Assembly (NCBI GenBank): GCA_964531715.1
Contig: CAZHEE010000001.1
Coordinates: 124,001 to 188,000 of the forward strand
Origin: UBA1664 sp964531715
GTDB taxonomy: Bacteria > Pseudomonadota > Alphaproteobacteria > Micavibrionales > UBA1664
DNA length: 64,000 nt
Direction of reading: 5' to 3'
In this document: positions 24,369 through 33,137 of the stretch, piece after piece
How the letters are laid out: each line of letters begins with the position of its first letter
Numbering within the stretch: the stretch's first letter is position 1
Made by a program: the position numbers and the translations under genes
Notes under the pieces: model-generated
Database searches by the model: none
Told to the model about the DNA's origin: nothing
Seen by the model: the letters and a program-made list of their open reading frames with translations, nothing else

Positions 24369-27300
24369 TTGATCCATTTTTCCAAACTCAGGCTTTACGG
24401 CTTTAAAAGCTTTGTTGATAAGACCGACCTTGAAATCGGCCCGGGATTAAACGGTATTGTCGGTCCGAATGGGTGCGGCAAATCCAATTTGGTTGAAGCC
24501 CTTCGCTGGGTTATGGGTGAGAAATCCGCCAAAAACATGCGCGGTGGTGGCATGGAAGATGTTATCTTTGCAGGAACCGCCAAACGCCCTGCCCGCAATA
24601 TGGCGGAGGTTGTGGTTGTCATGGATAACCGCGATGGTGGTGCGCCTGCGCCATTTGAAAATGCAACTGAAATTGAAATAAACCGTCGGATTGAGAAAGA
24701 TAAAGGGTCGCAATATCGTGTGAATGGTAAAGCGGTTCGCGCCCGTGATGTCAACCTGCTGTTTGCCGATACGATGACGGGGGCCGGCTCCCCTTCTCTT
24801 GTTTCCCAAGGGCGAATTACAGAAATTATTACCGCAAAACCGTCAGAGCGACGACGGATTTTGGAGGAAAGTGCAGGGATTGGCGGGTTACATACAAGGC
24901 GTCATGAGGCCGAGCTGCGCCTCCGCGCCGCCGAACAAAATTTGAATCGTTTAAATGATTCTTTAAACGAGCTGCGCACCCGGCTTTCTTCCCTTAAACG
25001 GCAGGCAAGGCAGGCCGAGAGATATAAAGAATTAAATGACGCGATTCGCAGGCTCGACCTCGCGATTCATTGGAGTGAATGGTCCGCTCTACATCAAAAA
25101 ATAAGACAGGATAAGGTTAAATTTTCGGAATTTAACGATCAGGTTCAGGAAGCCTTACAAACGGTCAATAAACTGACAAAAGAGGCCGATACTTTTGATG
25201 AAGATCTCTCTGCACTTCGCAAAAAAACGATGGAAGCACAGGCAATTTTACAAAATTTTCGCCTGTCGCTCGACCGGATGGAGCAGGATATCAAAACCCG
25301 CGATAAGCGGTTGCACGATACAGTTGAGGCGAAAGCTCAGCTTGAAAAAGACCGGGATTTCATGACAGCGCGGCAAAGTGATTTGCTCAATCTTATTGAT
25401 GACGCGAGCGCGGAGCGTGAGACAGCAAGCAAACTGATCAAAGACCATGAAAATATAATTCCAAATTTAGAAATTAAAATAAGTGAGTTAAATGCTGAAC
25501 TTCATGTTTTGGTTGAAGCGCAGCAATCAAAACAAACCGAAATTGCCGTTGCGCATGAAACGCGCACCAATACACAAAAGCGTTTGGCAGAGATGGTGGC
25601 TTCTCTAGCCTCCAAAGAGAGACTATATAAGGACTTAGAATCGCAAATTGAGCATACGCAAGCCCAAATTACGCAAGTTGAACATGAGAAAGAAGCTTTG
25701 CCAAATTTTGAACATCTAAAAACACAGCTTGATGAATTGCATATTGAAAAAGAAAAACAAGCCAACAAGATAGAAACTTTAAAAGAAAATCTTTATGAGC
25801 AAAATGAAAAACATGACGCTCTTAAATCTTATCTGGCAACTATCGCGGCAGAAATAAAAGCGCTCGAAAATGCGCTCGCGGGCAAGCAATCCTCGCGCGA
25901 AATAATAGATGATGAAACCGCACTTTATAAAAATCTGACTATTAAAGCCGGCTATGAAAAGGCAGTGAGTTCCGCCCTTGGGCAGTGGCTCATGATGGCA
26001 AGCATGAACGAAAACGGCTCGGTTTATTGGCAGGATAGTAATGCTACTATTCCGGCGTTAGAAAAAGGTGTGGCACTGATAAATTTTGTTACTGCGCCCG
26101 AAACATTGAACGGATTTTTGCGCTCTGCCGGCTATGTAGAGACTTTGCCGGATAATGCAGACATTAAATGCGGGCAAATGCTGGTCGATAAAGATGGTGG
26201 GTTTTTACGCTGGGACGGGTTACGCGTACATAGCGATGCGGCGCAAGGTATCGACCAATCAAGCTTTATTTTTGAACAGCAAAACAAATTAAAAGAACTT
26301 CAACAAAACTATAAAACACGTGAAGCCAGCTATAATGCTCAAAAAGTCGTTGTTGATAGACTGGAAAATGACTCAAAATTACTTCAGGATTCTTACGATG
26401 ATGTGATTCAGAAGTCTCAAAGCCTCGAAAAAACGTATCGCGAGACTGAATTTTCACAAACGCGAATTAATGACCGTCTAAACGCATTAAATGAAAAAAT
26501 TTCAGATTATCAAACTCGTGCGAATGAGGTCATAACACAACGCGATAGGCTTTCGAGCGATATCGAAACATTAAAAGCCGAAGCGGAAAAGTTAGCTGAA
26601 CATTCTCATCAAAAAACGCAGGTCGAACTGGATAAATTGTCCCAATCAATTTCAGAATTAAGATTAGATATTCAAGATAAACAAACGCAACTTTCGCAAC
26701 TTATTTCTGAACGTGACCACGCTCAATTGAAGGCAGAAAACCTTGCTAAAGACATTGACCGCGCAACCAAAGAAAATGAAGATTTATCCAAAAGACTGGA
26801 TGAATTTGAAGAGCGATTTCAGCGACTTGATGAGAAAATTGCCGTTTATCAGGCTGATAGTGACGGGGATGAAGAAAGCCTACGTGAGGATTTACTCAGT
26901 AAAATTGCCGCGCAGGATGCAGTTCTGAAAGACTTTCAAAATTCTTTGGAAGAGCGCGAGGCGGCTTATAAAGTTACGCAAAATGCGCTGCGTCATGCAG
27001 AAGCCGAGGCGGCAACGGCACGCGAGAAACGCGCCGCGGCTCAGGCAGGTATTGCCAATGCCGAAAGCGAATTAAAACGCTTTGAGGTACGTATATTTGA
27101 CACTTTTGAATTATCGCCACAAGCTTTGGAAGAAAAAGTTTTCACGCTGTTTCAGGATAGCCTGCCGCCAATCACAACACTTCAACATCAAAAGGATGAG
27201 ACAACTGTTCAACGGCAAAATATGGGACCGGTCAATCTTCGTGCGTCGGTTGAGATGCAAGAAAATGAAATTATTCTGGGCGAGATGGAAAAGGAATATG

Positions 27301-27854
27301 ATGACCTCATTAAAGCCATTGAACATTTGCGCGGCGGAATAGCCAAGCTGAACCGTGAGGCGAAAGACAGGCTTGCCATAGCTTTTGAACGTGTAAACCA
27401 TCACTTCAAAACGCTGTTTGAAAAATTATTTGTCGGCGGGCAGGCCTATCTTGAAATGATTCACAGTGACGATCCACTCGATTCAGGACTTGAAATTTTT
27501 GCTCAACCGCCCGGGAAATCTTTGCAAAAATTATCGCTTCTTTCAGGCGGGGAGCAGACATTGACTTCTATTGCGCTGATTTTTGCAATGTTTCTCACCA
27601 ATCCCTCCCCGATTTGCGTCCTGGATGAAATCGACGCGCCATTAGATGACGCCAATGTTGACCGTGTATGCACGCTTATGGAGGATATTGCCGCGCAAAC
27701 TAAAACGCGCTTTATTGTTATCACGCACCATCGCATGACCATGGCGCGGATGGATCGGCTCTATGGTGTGACAATGGCGGAGCGCGGTGTTTCACAGCTT
27801 GTCTCTGTCGATATGGCGCTTCAGGAAGAGCTTGAACTGGCGGAGACGGCTTAA
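24369..27854 (+). CDS. smc: Chromosome partition protein SMC (TTG start)
   Basis: SMC is the condensin ATPase that organises and segregates the chromosome. Walker A GPNGCGKS is at 32-39, long coiled coils flank a hinge around residues 510-640, and the C-terminal head has LSLLSGGEQTLTSIALIFAM and VLDEIDAPLDD. At 1161 aa it is full length. The start is a TTG; MIHFSKLRLYGFKSFVDKTD aligns with the conserved family start, and no ATG is available. A GAAG purine run precedes it. It ends 4 bp before atpI. Confidence 0.97.
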   Translation: MIHFSKLRLYGFKSFVDKTDLEIGPGLNGIVGPNGCGKSNLVEALRWVMGEKSAKNMRGGGMEDVIFAGTAKRPARNMAEVVVVMDNRDGGAPAPFENATEIEINRRIEKDKGSQYRVNGKAVRARDVNLLFADTMTGAGSPSLVSQGRITEIITAKPSERRRILEESAGIGGLHTRRHEAELRLRAAEQNLNRLNDSLNELRTRLSSLKRQARQAERYKELNDAIRRLDLAIHWSEWSALHQKIRQDKVKFSEFNDQVQEALQTVNKLTKEADTFDEDLSALRKKTMEAQAILQNFRLSLDRMEQDIKTRDKRLHDTVEAKAQLEKDRDFMTARQSDLLNLIDDASAERETASKLIKDHENIIPNLEIKISELNAELHVLVEAQQSKQTEIAVAHETRTNTQKRLAEMVASLASKERLYKDLESQIEHTQAQITQVEHEKEALPNFEHLKTQLDELHIEKEKQANKIETLKENLYEQNEKHDALKSYLATIAAEIKALENALAGKQSSREIIDDETALYKNLTIKAGYEKAVSSALGQWLMMASMNENGSVYWQDSNATIPALEKGVALINFVTAPETLNGFLRSAGYVETLPDNADIKCGQMLVDKDGGFLRWDGLRVHSDAAQGIDQSSFIFEQQNKLKELQQNYKTREASYNAQKVVVDRLENDSKLLQDSYDDVIQKSQSLEKTYRETEFSQTRINDRLNALNEKISDYQTRANEVITQRDRLSSDIETLKAEAEKLAEHSHQKTQVELDKLSQSISELRLDIQDKQTQLSQLISERDHAQLKAENLAKDIDRATKENEDLSKRLDEFEERFQRLDEKIAVYQADSDGDEESLREDLLSKIAAQDAVLKDFQNSLEEREAAYKVTQNALRHAEAEAATAREKRAAAQAGIANAESELKRFEVRIFDTFELSPQALEEKVFTLFQDSLPPITTLQHQKDETTVQRQNMGPVNLRASVEMQENEIILGEMEKEYDDLIKAIEHLRGGIAKLNREAKDRLAIAFERVNHHFKTLFEKLFVGGQAYLEMIHSDDPLDSGLEIFAQPPGKSLQKLSLLSGGEQTLTSIALIFAMFLTNPSPICVLDEIDAPLDDANVDRVCTLMEDIAAQTKTRFIVITHHRMTMARMDRLYGVTMAERGVSQLVSVDMALQEELELAETA

Positions 27855-27858
27855 AGAT

Positions 27859-28197
27859 ATGACTGATAAAGATGAAAGATTAAGCGATATTCGTGAAACC
27901 ATCACGAAACATAAAGTCGATAAAAATGCGGCGGATGAAAAACAAGCAAAAGCCGATCGCGATAACGAATCAATGGGTATGGGTTTACGTGCAGGGGCGG
28001 AATTTGTAACCGCCATTATTGCCGGATGCTTGCTTGGATATTATCTCGACCTATGGCTTGATACAAAGCCGATTTTTTTCATTGCACTCCTGATTTTAGG
28101 TGTTATAACTGGCTTCGTTAATGTTTGGCGGACAAGCGAAAATATCGGTCACGCCGTTGGGTATAAAGACAGTAATAAAACAGATAAAACGAACTAA
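27859..28197 (+). CDS. atpI: ATP synthase protein I (AtpI, AtpZ/AtpI family)
   Basis: This 112-aa membrane protein has a charged N-terminal half and two C-terminal membrane segments (FVTAIIAGCLLGYYLDLWL and PIFFIALLILGVITGFVNVW) typical of AtpI/F0F1-subunit-like proteins. AtpI helps to assemble the c-ring or handles Mg. I chose the ATG at 27859 just after the smc stop; the longer frame is smc in another phase. It leads the F0 gene cluster. Confidence 0.88.
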   Translation: MTDKDERLSDIRETITKHKVDKNAADEKQAKADRDNESMGMGLRAGAEFVTAIIAGCLLGYYLDLWLDTKPIFFIALLILGVITGFVNVWRTSENIGHAVGYKDSNKTDKTN

Positions 28198-28203
28198 AAA
28201 ACT

Positions 28204-28929
28204 ATGGCCGATCCTTTAAAACAATTTGTAATTGAGCCGATCATTCCTTTTGAGGTTGGCGGCGTTGATTTATCATTCACCAATTCGTCTCTATGGATGG
28301 CAATCGCTGTTATTTTATCCATTACTTTCATGGGCATGGTGACACGCCGCCCCGCCATGATACCGGGTCGGTTTCAGGCTTTTGCCGAAATTTTGTATGA
28401 ATTTATTGCTGGCATGATAAGGGACAATATCGGCACCCGTGGGCGCGAGTATTTCCCGCTGATTTTCACGATATTTGTTGTTGTGCTAATGGGGAATATG
28501 CTTGGGATGATACCTTATTCCTTTACCTACACATCGCATATTGCGGTGACAATGGGATTGGCATTATCACTGTTTATATTCATTACATTTCTGGGATTTA
28601 TGAAGCACGGCCTTCATTTCTTTGCGATATTTTGCCCGAAAGGCGTGCCGGTTTTCCTGACCCCGCTTATCATTCCGATTGAGATTATTTCGTTTCTGAT
28701 CAAGCCGATAACATTATCGGTTCGTTTGTTTGCGAATATGATGGCAGGGCATATGATTTTGAAGGTTCTGGCTGGTTTCAGTATTGCCATGGGTGCAACG
28801 CTCGGCATTATTCCGATGTTTTTTAACACGGCGATTGTCGGGTTTGAATTTTTAATCGCTTTCCTTCAGGCTTATGTTTTTACAATTTTAAGCTGTATTT
28901 ACCTGAAAGATGCGCTTGAACTTCACTAG
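28204..28929 (+). CDS. atpB: F0F1 ATP synthase subunit a
   Basis: Subunit a forms the proton half-channels against the c-ring in the inner membrane. The 241-aa protein has five to six membrane segments. The essential arginine is in LSVRLFANMMAGHMIL, and the last helix FLIAFLQAYVFTILSCIYL carries the conserved glutamine. It starts 6 bp after atpI. Confidence 0.97.
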   Translation: MADPLKQFVIEPIIPFEVGGVDLSFTNSSLWMAIAVILSITFMGMVTRRPAMIPGRFQAFAEILYEFIAGMIRDNIGTRGREYFPLIFTIFVVVLMGNMLGMIPYSFTYTSHIAVTMGLALSLFIFITFLGFMKHGLHFFAIFCPKGVPVFLTPLIIPIEIISFLIKPITLSVRLFANMMAGHMILKVLAGFSIAMGATLGIIPMFFNTAIVGFEFLIAFLQAYVFTILSCIYLKDALELH

Positions 28930-28994
28930 ATTTTATGATGTATTGCGTTTAATTTTAATAAAGATAACTAACTTTAAATAAGGAACTTAAAAAA

Positions 28995-29222
28995 ATGGAA
29001 TTAGAAGCCGTCAAATTAATTGCCGCAGCGATTGCCCTCCTCCCGATGTTTGGTGCAGGTTTGGCCCTTGGTAAAATCTTTGCCTCCTATAATGAAGCAA
29101 TCAGCCGTAACCCTGGTTCTGCAGAGCTTTTGGACAAAAGATACTTTTTGTCATTTGCCTTGACAGAAGCGATTGCGATTTTTGCGCTCCTCGGCTTTTT
29201 CATTATTCTTTTTGTTGCTTAA
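28995..29222 (+). CDS. atpE: F0F1 ATP synthase subunit c
   Basis: The 75-aa hairpin protein forms the rotor ring. The ion-binding carboxylate is Glu58 in FALTEAIAIFALL, and the loop has SRNP at 37-40. The first helix has a reduced glycine pattern (GAGLALG) compared with the usual GxGxGxG motif. No sodium-site Gln/Ser pair is obvious, so a proton-driven ring is likely. AAGGAA precedes the ATG. Confidence 0.96.
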   Translation: MELEAVKLIAAAIALLPMFGAGLALGKIFASYNEAISRNPGSAELLDKRYFLSFALTEAIAIFALLGFFIILFVA

Positions 29223-29252
29223 ATCCAAAGGCTTAAGACTTAAAGCACTATG

Positions 29253-29978
29253 ATGAAAGCTTTTTTGGCATTATTGTTAATTATAGTCGGCAGTTTTGGA
29301 ACTGCCGCCTTTGCGCAAAATGGGATTAGCCCTCAAGAGGTTGAATCGCTCCCTTTTAATCGTGAAGGGGTTGCAATGCCCAATACAGAATCATTACTAG
29401 ATGATCTGGATAGTGATAATGTCTTAGCCGAGGCGATTGATGATGAGAAAAAGGGCTTGCCTCAATTTAATATTGAGACTTTCCCATCTCAAATTTTCTG
29501 GCTCGCTATAAGCTTTACGATTCTTTATGTGTTTTTTTCGCGGTCGGCTCTGCCGAAGTTATCGGCAACAATCGAAGATCGTATAACAACCGTTCAGTCT
29601 GATTTTGAACGCGCAGATACTTTAAGTCAGGAAGCCCAAACAATTAAGGCCACGTATGAAGCGTCAATGGCGCAAGCTCATGAGAAAGCACGTGCCGCGA
29701 TTGCAAAGGAGAATGAAGCCAGTCGCAAGAATGCCGATAAAGCATTCGAGAATTACAAGGCGCGCACGGCGGCAGAGACTGATAAATTATTGACTATGGC
29801 GGATAAAGAAAAAACGCGTATCAAGGATGATTTGTCGGACATCGCCATTGAGTTGACGCGTGATATCATTGAAAAAATCAGTCCGCTTACTTTCACCGAT
29901 GAAGTCATTGAACCCTTTGTTAATAATGCCTTAGATGACAAAACATCAACCGTTCCTTTAAAGAAAAAGGCGGCGTAA
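29253..29978 (+). CDS. atpF': F0F1 ATP synthase subunit b' with long N-terminal extension
   Basis: The b' subunit forms half of the peripheral stalk. The membrane segment is at about residues 82-100 (FPSQIFWLAISFTILYVFFS), preceded by the PQFNIETFPSQ signature, and a long coiled coil follows. Unlike the roughly 160-200-aa family members, there is an N-terminal signal-peptide-like segment (MKAFLALLLIIVGSFGTAAF) and an acidic linker of about 50 residues. The product is 241 aa from the second of two adjacent Met codons. Confidence 0.93.
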   Translation: MKAFLALLLIIVGSFGTAAFAQNGISPQEVESLPFNREGVAMPNTESLLDDLDSDNVLAEAIDDEKKGLPQFNIETFPSQIFWLAISFTILYVFFSRSALPKLSATIEDRITTVQSDFERADTLSQEAQTIKATYEASMAQAHEKARAAIAKENEASRKNADKAFENYKARTAAETDKLLTMADKEKTRIKDDLSDIAIELTRDIIEKISPLTFTDEVIEPFVNNALDDKTSTVPLKKKAA

Positions 29979-29981
29979 ATT

Positions 29982-30470
29982 ATGGCACTTTTTCAAGATA
30001 GTAACTTTTGGGTTTTACTCTCATTTTTACTCTTTATCGCAATATTTTTACGCTACGGTAAGTCTGCAGCTCTCGGCATTCTGGATAAAAAAATTGAGAC
30101 AATCCGCACCGAATTGACACAGGCCGAGACTTTGCGCGTTGAGGCTCAGGAGCTTTTGGCTGAATATCAGCGCAAGCATAAAGATGCGATGAAAGAGGCT
30201 GAGAAGATTATTGCCGAGGCAAAAAACAATGCTCAAAATATTCGCGCAAAAGCCAAAGAGGATGCCAAAAAGGCAGAAGAGCGTCGCGAGAAACAGTTAC
30301 AAGAAAAACTGACTCGCATTGAGCAAAATGCGCGGAGCGAAATTGAAACCTATATCGCAAAAATTGCGGTTCAATCCGCCGCGCATGTTTTATCCAATAA
30401 AATAGATGCAAAAACGGATAAGGTCATAATTTCGAACACTTTGGATAATATTCCAAAGACATTGAATTAA
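29982..30470 (+). CDS. atpF: F0F1 ATP synthase subunit b
   Basis: The b subunit pairs with b' in the stator stalk. One N-terminal membrane segment (FWVLLSFLLFIAIFLRYG) is followed by a long charged coiled coil (EAEKIIAEAKNNAQNIRAKA). At 162 aa it has normal length. It starts 3 bp after b'. The F1 genes are not in the window; separate F0 and F1 operons are usual in alphaproteobacteria. Confidence 0.96.
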   Translation: MALFQDSNFWVLLSFLLFIAIFLRYGKSAALGILDKKIETIRTELTQAETLRVEAQELLAEYQRKHKDAMKEAEKIIAEAKNNAQNIRAKAKEDAKKAEERREKQLQEKLTRIEQNARSEIETYIAKIAVQSAAHVLSNKIDAKTDKVIISNTLDNIPKTLN

Positions 30471-30483
30471 GCCCCCAATTGTT

Positions 30484-31110
30484 TTGAAAAATAAATATTA
30501 CATCACCCCCTACTCTCCGCCATCGCCTCATATTTACAGTTCAGTCCGCTGGAGGAATTTAAAAATCGGTCTTCTTGGCGGATCTTTTAATCCGCCGCAT
30601 AAAGGGCATAGGCATATCGCCCTATCCGCGCTTCGGAAACAAAAAATAGACTATATCTGGTGGATGGTATCGCCACAAAACCCCTTAAAAGATGGCACAA
30701 ATAATTTTCAGCAACGCTTTGATTTAACACGGAGTTTTGTCCGCGACCCGCGCATGGTCGTCACCGATATTGAAGGTCAGATGAATACGCAATATAGCTT
30801 CCAGACCGTGAAAGAACTTAAACGTCGCTTTCCAAAAACAAAATTTACTTGGCTTGCCGGTATGGATAATGCCCTGATTTTCCATCAGTGGGATAACTGG
30901 AAAAGTTTGCTTCGCGCTATCCCGTTTATTTTTTTAAACCGGCCCCCTCATTCAATGGCAATCAATAATAATGCCATTCGGATGTTTAAGGGAACAAAAT
31001 CGGTGCGTTGGTGCTTGGCAGGGAAGACGCGCAATATATCCTCTACTGCATTGCGGCAGAGGATGAAGCGATATAAATTTGTACCTTTTTTAAAAAATAA
31101 GGTATACTAA
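30484..31110 (+). CDS. nadD: Nicotinate-nucleotide adenylyltransferase
   Basis: NadD makes deamido-NAD from nicotinate mononucleotide. The nucleotidyltransferase signature GLLGGSFNPPHKGHRHIA is clear, and NISSTALRQRMK near the end is the ISSTxIR motif. The start is uncertain: the frame opens with a TTG at 30484, giving about 25 extra residues before the conserved KIGLLGGSFNPPH. GGAGG at 30552-30556 hints at a later non-ATG start. It leads nadD-rsfS-rlmH, a conserved set. nadE at 56 kb catalyses the next step. Confidence 0.93.
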   Translation: MKNKYYITPYSPPSPHIYSSVRWRNLKIGLLGGSFNPPHKGHRHIALSALRKQKIDYIWWMVSPQNPLKDGTNNFQQRFDLTRSFVRDPRMVVTDIEGQMNTQYSFQTVKELKRRFPKTKFTWLAGMDNALIFHQWDNWKSLLRAIPFIFLNRPPHSMAINNNAIRMFKGTKSVRWCLAGKTRNISSTALRQRMKRYKFVPFLKNKVY

Positions 31111-31143
31111 ATTTATGATAGTAATGGAGACATAAACACTTTC

Positions 31144-31539
31144 ATGACGAAAACCCCCTCGCCCGAAATGACACGGGATCTTATCTTACAGGCCTTGGAA
31201 GACAATAAGGCCGAAGATATTGTAACAATAGATCTTAATGGAAAATCCTCAATCGCCGATTATATGATTATCGCAAGTGGGCGATCATCGCGTCATGTTG
31301 TCGGATTATCCAATCACATCACAGAGGCCATAGCGCAAGGCGGTGGTTTAAAAGCCAAATTTGACGGTAAAGATAACGGTGACTGGGTTTTAGGGGATGC
31401 CGGTGATGTTATTGTCCACCTGTTTCGCCCAGAGGTTCGCGAGTTTTACAATATTGAAAAAATCTGGTGTGACCCTGAGTTTCTGGAATCTTTTCAGGCT
31501 TCTAAAGAGCGCGCTTCCGCCCCTCTTGCCGAAGTGTGA
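31144..31539 (+). CDS. rsfS: Ribosomal silencing factor RsfS
   Basis: RsfS binds L14 and blocks subunit joining in starvation. The 131-aa product has the family segments KAEDIVTIDLNGKSSIADYM, IASGRSSRHV, DWVLGDAGDVIVHLF and REFYNIEKIW. It lies between nadD and rlmH and overlaps rlmH by 4 bp (GTGA). Confidence 0.96.
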   Translation: MTKTPSPEMTRDLILQALEDNKAEDIVTIDLNGKSSIADYMIIASGRSSRHVVGLSNHITEAIAQGGGLKAKFDGKDNGDWVLGDAGDVIVHLFRPEVREFYNIEKIWCDPEFLESFQASKERASAPLAEV

Positions 31540-32027
31540 TTCAATTCATGCAAGGCATCACAATAATATGCCCGTCATCCCTTGTGAAAGACGGCCTTAC
31601 ACTATCGCTGCTAAAGGAGTATGAAAAACGAATTACGGCAAAAGTGACTTTCATCGATGTATCGGTCAAATTATCAAAAAATGATCCGCCAGCTGTCGTT
31701 AAACAAAAACAAGGGTTAGCAATGCTTGACGCCTCAAAAAAGCTACCATCCAACAGTTATTTGATTGTCATGGATGAGCACGGAAAAATTTTTGACAGCC
31801 CGACATTTGCCAAAAATATTGAAAATATGAGCGTTGAAGGCTATTCACATTGCGCCTTTTTCATTGGTGGAGCGCATGGTTTAAGTGAGGATGTTCTCAA
31901 TCATGTACATTTAAAGCTCTCATTCGGTGCAATGGTTTGGCCTCATAGGCTTGTTGCAATCATGCTTTTGGAGCAGTTCTACCGCGCCGAAACGATTATT
32001 GCCGGACATCCTTATCATAAGGCCTGA
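31536..32027 (+). CDS. rlmH: 23S rRNA pseudouridine-1915 N3-methyltransferase
   Basis: RlmH is a small SPOUT methyltransferase acting on pseudouridine 1915 of 23S rRNA. The knot signature is FFIGGAHGLSEDV and LSFGAMVWPHRLVAIMLLEQ, ending in AGHPYHKA. The start is either the GTG at 31536, overlapping the rsfS stop in GTGA, or the ATG at 31548. The second fits the family N-terminus slightly better. Confidence 0.95.
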   Translation: MIQFMQGITIICPSSLVKDGLTLSLLKEYEKRITAKVTFIDVSVKLSKNDPPAVVKQKQGLAMLDASKKLPSNSYLIVMDEHGKIFDSPTFAKNIENMSVEGYSHCAFFIGGAHGLSEDVLNHVHLKLSFGAMVWPHRLVAIMLLEQFYRAETIIAGHPYHKA

Positions 32028-32052
32028 TACTTAAACTACAGATAATTTAATC

Positions 32053-32090
32053 GTCATTGCATGGGTTGACCATGTAATCCAGAAAACTTC
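32053..32090. repeat. Partial family F element
   Basis: GTCATTGCATGGGTTGACCA followed by TGTAATCCAG resembles the left half of the family F elements. The right half is missing. Confidence 0.4.
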
Positions 32091-32101
32091 GCATTAAAAA
32101 C

Positions 32102-32125
32102 GGGGACACGCTAAAGCATGTCCCC
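32102..32125. repeat. GGGGACA hairpin overlapping the envC start
   Basis: GGGGACA (32102-32108) and TGTCCCC (32119-32125) form a 7-bp stem with a 10-nt loop. The annotated envC ATG (32118-32120) lies at the junction of loop and right arm. A related GTGTCCC hairpin cluster is at 57812-57847. Confidence 0.55.
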
Positions 32126-33131
32126 TTTCAAAAAGTCTTTGCGGCTTTGTTGCTTCCTGTTAAAAAACACTATGCCCGCGCTGTTATTTGCATTCATTAT
32201 ATTTCTCATGCCCTTTTCCGCGATGGCACAAATAGCGAATACCGAAATTGCTGAGTTGCGAAAATTTGTTACAGAATCACGACAGCGCGAAAATATTATT
32301 AATCAAAAACTGGCAAATCTTGAAACCGAGATAAATCAAACCGAGGCTAACATTGAACAATACCGCTATCAAGCGACTCAAATTTATCACGCGCTAAACC
32401 ATGCAAAACTTAAGGGCTCGACGCTTTCACCGTTGATGCAACGGCAGTCATTTTTAGAAAGCTATATTGATCAACACACTTATCGGGATATGCAAAAAGC
32501 CATGGGCTATCATATGCAACGACAGGCCGCTTTTCTTAAAACATTACAGACTCAAAATAATGATATCACCCATTATCGCGAGCAACGAATCTTGCTCAAT
32601 CGTGAGATTAATCAGGCTATGGTCATGCTTCAGAATAATCAATCCCATAATGAAGATATTTCAAATAGAATATTGTTATTAAAAGATAAAGCCGAGTCAC
32701 TCGAAGCTTTTCTCTCGACTTTGATTGATATTAATATTCCTGTAAGCGAGATTAAAACCATTAAAGATGATGGCTTTTTCATTATGCCTGCTTCAGGTCA
32801 GGTTAATATCCAAAACAACACTATGACTATTGAGACACGCGCCAGTGCGCCCGTTTTATCCCCTGCCCCCGGGATCGTCTTGTATGCAGGTGAGTTTCAC
32901 CCGCTTGGCAATATTATGATTATCCGCCATGCCGATAATCATCTCACTCTGCTTCGCAATGTTGGTGCGATTACGGCTCAACAAGGGCAAAAAGTCAATA
33001 AATCGCAAATGATTGCCTCTATGCCCCAGAATAAAAAAAGGGATAAAGATATAATCGCCCCTATGCTTTATTATGAGCTTCGTTATAATGATTCTATAAT
33101 AAACCCTTTCGACAAGATGAAAGATTTTTAG
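32118..33131 (+). CDS. envC: EnvC-like murein hydrolase activator (degenerate M23)
   Basis: EnvC-type proteins activate amidases at the septum. The protein has a signal peptide (MPALLFAFIIFLMPFSAMAQ), a coiled-coil region to about residue 200, and a C-terminal LytM/M23 domain (SPAPGIVLYAGEFHPLGNIM, LRNVGAITAQQGQKV). Metal ligands are incomplete, as in EnvC, so it is probably an activator. The ATG at 32118 lies in a hairpin; the ATG at 32172, exactly before the signal peptide, may be the ancestral start. It is followed by ctpA, a standard pairing. Confidence 0.87.
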   Translation: MSPFKKSLRLCCFLLKNTMPALLFAFIIFLMPFSAMAQIANTEIAELRKFVTESRQRENIINQKLANLETEINQTEANIEQYRYQATQIYHALNHAKLKGSTLSPLMQRQSFLESYIDQHTYRDMQKAMGYHMQRQAAFLKTLQTQNNDITHYREQRILLNREINQAMVMLQNNQSHNEDISNRILLLKDKAESLEAFLSTLIDINIPVSEIKTIKDDGFFIMPASGQVNIQNNTMTIETRASAPVLSPAPGIVLYAGEFHPLGNIMIIRHADNHLTLLRNVGAITAQQGQKVNKSQMIASMPQNKKRDKDIIAPMLYYELRYNDSIINPFDKMKDF

Positions 33132-33137
33132 ATTTTC

